From contig CM043947.1 in the NCBI GenBank assembly GCA_014529385.2, positions 120,976,891-121,040,890 on the forward strand: 64,000 nucleotides of DNA, in the 5' to 3' direction. This document shows positions 11,436-21,087 of this stretch, in pieces; the first letter of the stretch is position 1, and each line of letters opens with the position of its first letter. Under the pieces are notes generated by a model. It was not told the DNA's origin and searched no databases. It saw only the letters and a program-made list of their open reading frames with translations. The DNA comes from Adiantum capillus-veneris. Its lineage: Eukaryota > Streptophyta > Polypodiopsida > Polypodiales > Pteridaceae. The translations under genes were made by a program, and so were the position numbers.

Positions 11436-12811
11436 TGAAACCGGCCCGTAGGGCGGTAGACTTTGGCTTTCACTCGAAATTCTACACACACAGACAACTT
11501 TGGAAAGGTAACCTGCGACGGGAATTAACACTTAAAGCACACACGGCTCAAAGGCTAGAATGCTCCGAGCAGATACCGACAACCTGTAGGCCCCAAAATT
11601 GGCGCCCCTTTTGGTATTTCCTTATACTTTAAGAGGGTAAATTACAAGAAGAGTCCTGGGAATTCTTTACCTGTATCCAACTAGATACAACATGTTCTGG
11701 CGAAATTTCGGTAGCATAACAACCCCAAAACTTGCCCAAAACCAATTCCCTTGCTGAAACTCGCTTCCACTGACATAAACCCTTTGATTTCTGCCCAAAA
11801 ACAGTAAATTCAGCATGCTGTATTTACTGAATTTTGCCCTACTTTCAACCCTAAACAGTCCCTGAACTGTCCTCTAGCAGTGGGACATTGTTCCCAATGG
11901 TTCTCGCATATGTATGGCTTAAAAACAATCCAAATTCAGCGCATAACCAGCGTTGAAAACGCACCTATACGGTGAGGTTATCACCCTCACCGATGCCTGC
12001 TTTTGGAGCAGCAGTTAGCTACTCCTGTTTCTGCTCAGAGAAGCTCTTGCCTCAGCAAAAACTCAGAAGACCTCACAGTTGTACATGTCAAATGAAGAGC
12101 CCTCTTGTCGGGCATCACATTACTGCACGTAGGGGAGAGAGAGAGCAGTGTAGGGTGTGCTGGACATGACTTCTTGCACTACATTATACATGAGAGGAAA
12201 AGCTTGCAAATGAGCTCTCCCGGCTAGAAATCGAGCGCCCTCTTCTTCAACATGAGGAAAGTGCACCGACAAGTGTCAGTTGGCACATTTACAAGCAATT
12301 TCTTGCTTTGGGCTTCCCGCTTGAAAATCTCCCAACTGGCTGTCTAGTTAACTTTGCAGTAGAGTTCTAAAATGTTCCCCTTGTCATTCCGACGATAATG
12401 ATGCGAACAAATTTCATGGTCTAAAATAGCAGTTCCCTAAATCTTAGGAGATGCTTCCATTGGACTCCCACTGGTCATCTAACCATCTATCCCCACTGGG
12501 ACTGCATCCAAAAATGCAATGTAGCCCAACTGTCGATTACTTTCCTTTGGTGACCCTACCTTGGCATTGTGCCTTTATTGAGTTCATTTCCTAGTATCCA
12601 CCAACTTGCTAAGTGCGACAAAGAGACCTACATGATCTTGAACTGAGCCCAAACATCCTCTTACTATACGAGTTCCAACGCCGACCAACTTCTTGTCTAC
12701 GGGTGAAACTACCGTTCATATTGACCATACAATGTCCAGCCATTTGCAACTTCAAAAAAAGGATCTCAAAAATTAAACAAAAATCATTGGAAAGAAACCA
12801 ACAACTAAGGT
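11436..12811 (-). repeat. 5' LTR of element C, first part (continues at 38798-38846)
   Basis: Homologous to 4672-6238 along its length, with 'ccggcccgtagggcggtagac', 'cagtaaattcagcatgctg' and 'gccgaccaacttc' type blocks in common, and visible substitutions throughout. Element A is inserted near its end (target duplication TAGAA, 12812-12816 and 38793-38797). Its last ~50 bases, with a second copy of the 'tgctacatccttgtgaca' unit, lie at 38798-38846. Confidence 0.85.
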
Positions 12812-12816
12812 TAGAA

Positions 12817-14063
12817 TGTCACGTGACACATCCAACCCTATGTGTCAGTGGACAACCTACAACACGACAAGGGTTCAATCAGTCCAGTCAGTCTAGAATA
12901 GGAAGTGAATGGCACTTTTGTGAGTCTGTTCGCAGACCGTGCATGTCCAATCACTTAGTGTAGATGCATATCCTCTGGTTGCACACAGCATGATCATAAG
13001 CATTCCCATCAGATTCCATCAAGGGAATTTTCCAGTGCATTTAGCCTATGTTACCTATTTTTGGCATTTTTCACTTATTAATTTAAGTGACTTTCCAACA
13101 AAAGTAGGTAGGGCAATTTTGCTAAGTTAATATATAAGCAAACCCAAGTTAGCACTAAATGGCAAAAGCGGCAGCAGGAGCACATGCTCAACAGGCACCT
13201 CCTCAGCAGAACCCCAGCAAGAATCCCCCAAGTGACCTAGCGTTTTTGGATCGGACCACCGCAAACCAGCCAACGTTTTGCATTTGCAGAGCCATGGCGA
13301 CAAGACCACAACAGATCAGCCGAGCGTTTTTGCATTTGTAGAATCCCGGCGACAGAAACACCAGAATGCAACCCTAGCGTTTTTGGTTGCAGATCAGCCC
13401 CGGCGTTTTGCACCATCATCGCGACGAAAACTCCAGACCCATCAGCGTTTTCAGTTTGTTAGACTTCGCAGATCAAGTCCCGAACCTCGCAGATCTCACC
13501 TTCCCGCAGCAGTTTCTCGCCACACGGTCAGTTTTCGCAAGGTTTATAGTTTCAGCCCGAAAAACGCAGATTTCAACATCTGCGTTTTCGTCGCATCGTC
13601 GTCATCGATATCGTCTCCGACATAGAGTCAGAATTCAGCAGATAGAAGATTCACAAATTTCAGCCCATAGCGTTTTTGGACAGCAGTAGAAAGACCACAG
13701 ATTTCAACCATAAAGTCGTCGTCGTCATCACCGTCATCGTCCTCGGCATAGTCCCAAGTTGCATCAATCCATGCATAAGCATTGTACCACTTTGTGCAAT
13801 CAATAGTAGACCACTCTCGCCGACGAGAGTGGGGCCTTCGGAGGAGGGTTTTACAACGTCTCTGGTATCGTATCTCTCTTCTCTCTATCTCTCAATCTCA
13901 TACACTTGCACACACAGTGTCCATTCACTTTGTTCATGATCATAGCACTTCCCATTAAGAACGGAAGGCTATCCCTTCCATAAGAACTAAAAGGAACCCT
14001 TGAGCACAGTTCGGAGCACTCATCTTGAGCAAAGCAGAAACATTCATTCCGCTGCACCTAACA
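12817..14063 (+). repeat. 5' LTR of element A
   Basis: 1247 bp, TGTCACGTGAC ... CACCTAACA. It carries a TATA box at 13131-13138, followed by a stretch (13229-13680) with seven GCGTTTT words and one ACGTTTT, then 'catcgtcgtcatcg'-type low-complexity DNA and a U5-like end. It is homologous to 16023-17191 plus 38660-38792 and to A2 at 62183-63412. Frames of up to about 115 codons inside it recur in the other copies but are broken differently, so I treat them as chance frames. Confidence 0.88.
13131..13138 (+). promoter_or_regulatory. TATA box of the A LTR promoter
   Basis: TATATAAG, preserved at the same LTR position in the 3' LTR (16347-16354) and in A2 (62509-62516). This conservation supports it as the retroelement promoter core; transcription would start some 25-35 bases downstream. 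Confidence 0.65.
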
Positions 14064-14064
14064 T

Positions 14065-14076
14065 TGGTATCAGAGC
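14065..14076 (+). other. Primer-binding site of element A
   Basis: TGGTATCAGAGC, an exact 12-base complement of the plant initiator-Met tRNA 3' end, one base after the LTR terminus CA. Confidence 0.9.
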
Positions 14077-14650
14077 TTTGGCAGTGTTCTGTATCACTCA
14101 AGGAAAGAACCACAAGAACCACAAGAACTTTTTTTGCTTGTTGAGGACACACGAACCCAAGTTCGCTTGGGCATGTCGATTCCTAATCGTGTTTTGTTGA
14201 AGAGTGACAAGAATCCCAGGAAAGCAGGGCTTGTCCAGCCTCCCCTTGTGTCTCTTTTTACTCATTGAGAGCGAACTGTACACTTAGCAACCGGCCAATC
14301 GACGTGAGGTGGGAAAAAGCAACCTTGAAGAGAAGATCCTTCTCAAACGCAGTTTGAGAGCGAAAGAAAACCTCAAGAACCTCAAGAACTCAAGAACCTC
14401 GAGAACCACGACCCGCAAGAACCCATGTTCCTCGTGAACTTAAGAACCCAAGACCCGCAAGAATCCAAGTTCCTCATGAACTTAAGAAACCACAAGAACC
14501 CACGATTGCAGAATGATCAACACCCGAAGCAGAATGGATACTTCGCTTGGAGGTGATGAGCATGAGAGAGGCGAAGAAGAATATTCCCCACCATGAGGTT
14601 TTTCCAACCTTCCCCCTTTCCCATCTACGTCAAGAATTGCACTAACTCCT
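14077..14650 (+). other. Leader of element A with AAGAACC-rich repeats
   Basis: Untranslated leader between the primer-binding site and the coiled-coil ORF. 14345-14510 consists largely of short irregular repeats built on 'caagaacc' and 'gaacttaagaaccc'. The same kind of run is present in A2 at 63773-63865. Purine-rich leader repeats could serve packaging or RNA structure, but that is inference. Confidence 0.6.
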
Positions 14651-15427
14651 ATGGAGGCTTTAGACCAGATGTTTATGGAAAGACAGTTAGAACGCGAAGA
14701 AAGAAAAGCAGAAAGAAAGGCCTACGAAGAACGAAGGGCAGCCATAGAGCGTGAGCACGAGCAAGTACGCTTGGAAGCCGAAGAAATACAAGCCAAATTT
14801 GATCACCAGAACAAAGCCCTAAAAGAAAAGAGCGACCAACACAACAAAGAGTTCTGGCGACTCTTTTCTCAAGTTCAGGCACAGATGCAAGAGATTTGGG
14901 GAAAGGAGACTCTCTCAGTCTCTTCTTCTCCAAAGCACGACACCCAGGATTTGCATGATTATGAGAAGCATGATGAGTTGAATGATGATGATATGCATGA
15001 TGATTTGATTGACAATGATAAGCATGATGCTTTGGATGACACTGACTAGCATGATGATTTGCATGATCAAGATGTGATTTCTCACAAGCATGATGAGTTG
15101 CATAAAGAAGAAGTGATTGTTTACTAGGATGATGTGTTAGTGAATGCTAACCTCGTTGCAAATTCGATCAATCACGCAGAACCGATCTTGGCTCTCGAGT
15201 CAAGGTCCACAGAACCCTCTCAGAAAGAACCCCTTCAGGAGGAACCGATCTTGGCTCTCAAGCCTAGGTCCAAAGAACCCTCACAGGAAGTATTATGTGT
15301 TCGCATGATTGATACGCACGCATTGTACGAGTGTTTCATTCGTGATCGTTTCCTGTATTTTAGCCTTTATTTGATCCCTTTTCCTAGGCATGACATATTG
15401 TATGTTGAGCACGTCTCTCATGGATGA
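14651..15427 (+). pseudogene. Charged coiled-coil protein of element A, two in-frame stops
   Basis: Starts at ATG 14651 (MEALDQMFMERQ). Residues ~8-75 are dominated by Glu, Arg, Lys and Ala with long heptad-like runs (EREERKAERKAYEERRAA), a probable coiled coil. Residues ~98-150 are an Asp/His-rich repeat built on KHDEL/KHDAL/HDDL units. The frame meets TAG at 15047, runs on in the same frame through more HD repeats, meets another TAG at 15125-15127, then holds a twofold repeat (EPILALESRS, EPILALKPRS) and ends at 15427. No CCHC knuckle, protease or enzyme domain is visible. By position it takes the place of gag. Similarity to known Gag proteins is not evident to me. Confidence 0.6.
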
Positions 15428-16022
15428 GCACGAATGTATGCGGATTTCTCATGAAAAGCTGAAAAGTATGCATTCAAGGAAGTCACATTCCATGTCTCTT
15501 CCTTGGCAGGACACAGTTGTAGACAGAGCACATGACAGTATAAGCACCAAGCATGGGCATTTCCTTTGTGAATTGCTGATTGCTTTAGATCATAAAAGAA
15601 AGATTCGATCTCATTGTTTACATGTGTTTGATGAACGGGTTGTCACTCCGTCTCTTTGTTCATCTACATTGCATGCACAGTCTTTGAGGAAGACAAGATT
15701 TTTTCCATTCACTTTACATGGAATGGGTATGTTCATGGTTTTGTGTTGGAAATGGTTTCAGGAATTTTCAACCATAGAGATTCTTGAAGAAGAAAGAAGC
15801 ACGACTCTAGAAGAAGTTGAAGCATTGAAGGAGCCACAGAAGACTTTGTGTCGCTTTTGGTGCGGCCCCAAGAAGCAGGCATTGCAGACCTTTATGAAGT
15901 TCAAGTACCGCACGACCCACACATCAGAGTGGGCCGGCGAAGAGTCCCTTCCAAGATTCCGGATGCTATTGGCGATCTCCCTCGACGCCATACAGTTCGG
16001 TATCACTTTGAAAAGGAGGGGA
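15390..16022 (+). CDS. Second open frame of element A, unknown function
   Basis: An open + strand frame starts at ATG 15390 and runs to 16130, past the polypurine tract and into the 3' LTR. Only the part up to the LTR is likely to be meaningful. It begins overlapping the end of the coiled-coil frame in another phase, so it may be its frameshifted continuation. It is rich in His, Cys and Met at first and then acidic (EILEEERSTTLEEVEALKEP). I recognise no domain. It may be a remnant of an ancestral gag-pol end, or chance. Confidence 0.35.
16011..16022 (+). other. Polypurine tract of element A
   Basis: AAAAGGAGGGGA directly before TGTCAAGTGAC, the start of the 3' LTR. This is the plus-strand primer site expected in an LTR retroelement. 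Confidence 0.85.
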
Positions 16023-17191
16023 TGTCAAGTGACACATCCAACCCTATGTGTCCGTGGACAAGCTACAACACGACAAGGGTTCAGTCAGTCCAGTCGGTCT
16101 ACAATAGGAAGTGAGCTGGCACTTTTGTGAGTGTGTTTGCAGACCGTGCATGTCCAATCACTTAGTGTAGATGCATATCCTCTGATTGCACACAGCATGA
16201 TCATAAGCATTCCCATCAGAATCCATCCGATTCCATCAAGGGAATTTTCCAATGCATTTAGCCTATTTTACCTATTTTGGCATTTTTCACTTATTAATTT
16301 AAGTGATTTTCCAACAAAAGTAGGTAGGGCAATTTTGCTAAGTTAATATATAAGCAAACCCAAGTTAGCACTAAATGGCAAAAGAGGCAGCAGGAGCACA
16401 TGCTCAACAGGCACATCCTCAGCAGAACCCCAGCAAGAACCCCCCAAGTGACCTAGCGTTTTTGCTCCCAAGCAACAGCCTAGCGTTTTTGGATCAGACC
16501 ACCGCAGACCAGCCAGCGTTTTGCATTTGCAGAGCCACGACGACAAGACCACAGCAGATCAGCCTAGCGTTTTTCCATCTGCAGAATCCCGGCGATAGAA
16601 ACACCAGAATTCAGCCATAGCGTTTTTGGTTGCACATCAGCCCTGGCGTTTTGCATCATCATCGCGACGGAAACTCCAGAACCATCAGCTTTTTCAGTTT
16701 TCAGCCGTTAGACTCCGCAGATCAAGTCCCGAACCTCGCAAATCTCACCTTCCCGTAGCAGTTCCTCGCCGCACGGTCAGTTTCCGCAAGGTTTACAGTT
16801 TCAACCCGGAAAGCGCAAATTTCAGCATCTGCGTTTTCAGCGCGCCGTCGTCGCATCGTCGTCATCGACATCGTCACCGACATAGAGTCAGAATTCAGCA
16901 AATAGGAGATTCGCAGATTTCAGCCCATAGCGTTTTTGGACAACAGTAGAAAGACCACAGATTTCAGCCCTAAAGTCATCGTCGTCATCACCGTCGTCGT
17001 CGTCGGCATAGTCCCAAGTTGCATCAGTCCATTGCATACGCATTGTACCACTTTGTGCAATCAATAGTAGACCACTCTCGCCGACGAGAGTGGGGCCTTC
17101 GGAGGAGGGTTTTACAACGTCTCTGGTGTCGTATCTGTCTTCTCTCTATCTCTCAGTCTCACACATTTGCACGCACAGTGTCCATTCACTT
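16023..17191 (+). repeat. 3' LTR of element A, first part (ends at 38660-38792)
   Basis: Homologous to 12817-14063, TATA box at 16347-16354. Compared with the 5' LTR it has one extra GCGTTTTT-containing unit of about 31 bp near 16460-16495. Element B is inserted after 'ccattCACTT'. The LTR resumes at 38660 with 'tgttcataatcatag', exactly where the uninterrupted 5' LTR reads 'cactttgttcatgatcatag'. Confidence 0.88.
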
Positions 17192-17698
17192 TGTCACAAA
17201 ACGGGAGCCTACACGAGCACTTAGAAAATCTGAAAATTATAATTCTTTGAAAACATGAGAGAAGGGAGAAGATCGACACAGTATTGGGGACCAGAAGATG
17301 GGTTGGGCTGGTCCCCCCCCCCCCCCCCCCCGTTAAGAGTATTCTTTTATTCAGGGAGAATTCTTATACAAGCACGAGAACCCGAGGAAACCCCTCCGTT
17401 CTGTAATCTTAGACCCGAAGGTCGTGCTTTCCCATAAAGGGCTTGGACACAAGGCCGTTCCTTCCCGTAAGGGACTTAGGCGTGAAGCCGTACTTCCCGT
17501 GAAGGGCCTTCCCATGAGACGGGAGATTACACGCAAAACATTCCGGAATCTTAGCGCTAGTTCTTGCTGGTGCTCCCGGCGTATCAAAACTGGAACGCTT
17601 GCTGCCCTTTTATAGGCTCTGGCACCTGGCGGGAATAGAGGCCCAAAAAGCAGAGCCAGCGCTCCTAGAGAGAGGAGAGAGAAAGATTGCAAATTCAG
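17192..17698 (-). repeat. 3' LTR of element B, distal part (continues at 31925-32539)
   Basis: Matches 37300-38035 but lacks three things seen there: a second ~97-bp unit, one 'cccgtaagggacttaggcg' unit, and about 125 bp after 'gggagat'. It has instead a run of 19 C (17313-17331). The copia element G is inserted after 'gattgcaaattcag'. The two halves rejoin perfectly by comparison with 38020-38050. Confidence 0.88.
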
Positions 17699-17873
17699 TG
17701 GAGGAGTACGAGTGAGAGTGCGAGAAGAAGAGCACGACGATATGGTGAACTCGCTCTACTGTAATGTGTAGAGCATAGTGAGTTCTTATTAGGTTTTTAC
17801 AAAAGAATATGTGTACATACCTGCCGGCCCGCCCACTTACCTGGGCGACCACATTGGGCTTTATACTCCAACA
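17699..17873 (-). repeat. 3' LTR of copia element G
   Basis: 175 bp; the element strand reads TGTTGGAGTATAAAGC ... and ends in CA. It matches 31728-31919 closely except for a ~17-bp stretch present only in the 5' LTR ('gcgacacgagagagagt'). The preceding minus-strand AAGTGGGAGGT (17874-17884) is the polypurine tract. Confidence 0.9.
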
Positions 17874-17959
17874 ACCTCCCACTTAAAAGTCCAATGTGGT
17901 ACTTTAAGTGTGAGAGAAGCTACAATACAAGCTAATATACAAGAGATGTAGAGAAGTGA

Positions 17960-18252
17960 TGTACTACCCTGCACCTAACTGCTTACGAAAATGCGCAAAA
18001 CTCTCTGAGGGAAGTCCTTTTGTAAGTAGATCAGCAAGATTTTCTGTGGTGTGAACTTTGACAAGCTGAAGTTGCTTATCCTCGAGCATTTCCCTGATGA
18101 AATGATACTTCACATCCACATGCTTTATCTTTGAGTGATAAACTGGATTGCGAGCCAATTGTATAGCACTTTGACTATCACAATATAACACAGGCATCTC
18201 TTCTTTGATTCCCAAATCTGTTACTAGTCAATTAAGCCAAATTGATTCTTTG
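17960..18252 (-). pseudogene. Copia G RNase H, 3' part, separated by the D insertion
   Basis: Minus strand 18215-17964 encodes MPVLYCDSQSAIQLARNP, HVDVKYHFIREML and LADLLTKGLP, the classic C-terminal copia RNase H signature with the catalytic Asp in CDSQSA. It continues the RT/RNase H frame that breaks off at 26953. Upstream of its ATG a TAG (about 18224) interrupts the frame. A normal stop follows HFRKQLGAG. Confidence 0.9.
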
Positions 18253-18257
18253 CATGC

Positions 18258-19731
18258 TGTCACCAGTGTGTGACTACTATCTATCCTTTTTGTTGATTTC
18301 TTTCTTATTATCTATTTACTTTCACTTTTTGGAAACACCCCTCGGGAAATCTAACTGCCCTGCATTGCATAGCTAGTGTGGAACTGTCCAGAGGGAGTCC
18401 GGGCCTGAGGGCAAGAGAGCACTAAGGTTGGACAAGGACTATGGTTAGCCAAGTGGGGTCATTGACTAGCCAAAGTGGAATCCTTTGCTACAGAGGCTAC
18501 ATTTCAGTTCTGGATGTGGCCGCAGTGTACAAAGAGGGTCGGATGACCTAGAAAGATACAATGGCAGCATCTCCTAAAATTTAGGGAACTGCTATTTTGG
18601 GACCTGAAAATGTCTTCGCGTCATTACGTGCAGTTTGACATGGGGATCATTTTGTTACTCTGTGGCCAAGTCAACAGAGGCTGCAGGTGAGATATTTTTA
18701 GACCCGAGGGTCTAAAGCGGGAAAATGCACAAATGAGTGACACTTGGCACTTTGAGGCCAGTTTACTACTTATAGAGAAGGCAAAAACGTGATTTATAGT
18801 TGGGAGGCTCATTTTGCAAGTCTCTGTCACAGGTTAAGAGCTATGGAGTGCTTGCTTTCCCTCTTATGCACAGTGCGGTGCCAGGAGTGATGCCCTGCAC
18901 GCTACGCACTGCCCTCTCTCTCCCCTTTGGCAGTATGTTATGCCCCTCTAGTGGGCTCTTCATTTGACCAATGTACAGTTGTGTGGGTTCATGCGCGATT
19001 GCCGAGGCAAGAGCCTCTTGCACAGGTACTGGATTAGCTAGCGGCTAATCCCCCCGCAGGTACAGGTGAATTCGGAGAGGTTTCACGCCAGAAATCTCGT
19101 CCCGATTCAAAGGCAAGTAGCCCTACAGGTGCGGGAGCTCGAGGACTTGCTAGGGATGCGACCGGCACGCGAAACGGAGCCCGAAACAGTGAATTACAGC
19201 CTGCTGTGTATTTTTGCAGGTTTAGGGTTTTGGCCCTAAACGGACCCTAATACCCCCAGGAGGTTCGGGGACGCAAGGGGACCGCTGTACAGGCGATCTG
19301 GCGCATTTTCAGGGCTGAAAACAGAGAATTCAGCGTGCTGCAGATTCTCGCCAGGTTTTGCAAAGTGCCCGTATGCGTCGGGAAAGTCAGTCAATGCGTG
19401 GGAATACTGACCGTGAAGGGTTCTAGTACAGTTATGCTGCCGAAATCGGCTGGAACAGTGGAAATTCAGCCGAGTTTGCGGGGCAGCTTGTAGGAACCAC
19501 AGCGTTTATTCCCTCTTTTGAACAATAAAGAAATACCGAAAGGGGCGCCTAAGTTAGGGGCCAATCTGGTGTCCGTCTACTCATACAGGTGCAATCTAGC
19601 AGCCTGTATCCCTCTCCCCTTTGTTGTGTCTTGAAAGTACAGGTAAAATAGACGACTAATAATGGGTGAAAGCTAAATCAAGGTTTAAAGTAAAGTCTAC
19701 CGCCCTTTTTGGATTGAACAGGCCGGTTTCA
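18258..19731 (+). repeat. 5' LTR of element D
   Basis: TGTCACCAGTG ... GGCCGGTTTCA. Poly(A) signal AATAAA at 19524-19529 inside 'aataaagaaataccgaaag', the same R-region module as in C and J families. A 'tttagggttttggccctaaac' stretch near 19222 includes a telo-box-like core. Two short minus-strand frames in it (60 and 68 codons) occur identically in the 3' LTR and look like chance. Confidence 0.95.
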
Positions 19732-19748
19732 TGGTTCCATCGACGGGA
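19732..19748 (+). other. Primer-binding site of element D (not initiator-Met type)
   Basis: TGGTTCCATCGACGGGA immediately after the LTR terminus CA. Its form (TGG, then 7 bases, then a T-arm-like GACGGGA) fits the 3' end of a tRNA other than initiator Met. Related to the site of C. Confidence 0.65.
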
Positions 19749-19779
19749 TTAAATCACTTTTTCCCCATAGAAGTGAGCC

Positions 19780-21087
19780 TTGGTCAGTTTTGGGCTTGAA
19801 GACACAGGGATCATAGACCAGACACAGGGAATTGCAATTATGGCTGACAGACCAGATGATGTGACTGAAGAGGTTTCCTCTTCACAGGGTCAACAGACAC
19901 ATGAAGTGGGTGAGTCCTCAAGACCACCACAGACTGATGATGATATATTCAGGACCCAGTTGGCTACTGCTGTGGCTATGTTCACACAAGTAATGCAGAA
20001 TCCGAGGTTTTTAGCCTTTCTGCAACCTCCTGTTCCGTCTCAGCAAGTTGGGTCACTGGATCATATTCAAAAGCCTGTTAAGGCTCGAGCACAGGTGATT
20101 CATACCGCACAGTCAATGGAAACACCTGTACACTTGACGGAGAACATGCAGTCTCCACAACCTATGCCTAAGGTGCAAGAACAGGTGGCTGAGATGCCAG
20201 TTTTTCAAGCTGTACCATTCAGCCCGCCACCTTTCAGCAGCCTATAGCTGGTTCTAATGGGCAGGGAAGCAACTTACAGGCTATGCAACAGGTCTTCCCA
20301 CCACCTTCAGTACACCCTGGCTATTTTGGAGGTGGATCGGTATTCCAGAGCATGGCTGGTCATGCACCTGGAAATCAGTTTTACACGCCAGGAACAGTGT
20401 TTGGGGTGCTCAAACGATGATGCCTAACCCCATGTACAGTGTCATGGGTATGCAACCAGGGTTTCAAAGCACTCAGGGACAATTTGGGATGCCACAGCAA
20501 ATTTTGGTATGGCTGGAATTACAAATCAGCAGCCAAATATGGCATTTCCAGGTCAAGTTAATAGCGGCCAAGGAACACAGATGAACCCTAATAGTGTTCC
20601 CATGTTTCAGTCACTTCCATATGACAATTTAACGCCGCTGGAGAGGCCAACTCCGTACAAAGAAGGTGGCAAAGGTGTGTCATTCACGACCTTTACAGGG
20701 TTTGATGACAGGAAGAAGGCTCTTTCATTCCTCCAGCAGTTTGACAAGGCCTATGCAGGGGGAAACTTTACAGAGGCTTCAAAGGTCCGCAAGGCAGCCA
20801 CTTTCTTGACAGGGAATGCGGGACAATGGTGGACAACTTTATTGCTTCAAGGGCAAGCTCCGTCCACATGGATTTACTTCAAGCAGATTTTTGCAGCAGC
20901 ATGGTTATCTGATGACTTTGAAGCAGATGTCATGACAGAATGGCACCAGCTAAATGCTGCCACTTGCAGAAATCTGGATGATTACAATCGGAAGTTTTGG
21001 AAAGCTCTACTTCCAGTAACTTCCTATAGGTTTGTGCCATTGACAGAACAGATTGAAAAATACTGTTGTGCCTACCCAAAGGATTGA
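19780..21087 (+). pseudogene. D Gag, with frameshifts
   Basis: An open frame runs 19780-20247; the probable start is ATG 19840 (MADRPDDV), since C also starts Gag with MADQG. The N-terminal part is Pro/Gln-rich. After 20247 the frame is lost through a ~260-base linker (GYFGGGSVFQSMAG coded in another phase) and resumes at 20509-21087 with the retroelement Gag core (YDNLTPLERPTPYKEGGKG, FLQQFDKAYAGGNFTEASK, WWTTLLLQGQAPSTWIYFKQ). At about 21075 one G is missing (CCAYPKD where C has CCGLPKG), shifting into the next frame. Gag forms the virus-like particle in the cytoplasm and packages the RNA. Confidence 0.9.

Noticed and set aside
13159-13689. Overlapping + strand frames of 60-115 codons, with relatives at 16375-16949 and 62506-63025
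   Set aside because: They lie in A-family LTRs in low-complexity DNA; phase and stops differ among copies.
18624-19023. Two minus-strand frames (68 and 60 codons) repeated exactly at 25837-26236
   Set aside because: They lie in the two LTRs of D. Identity comes from LTR copying, not from selection on protein.
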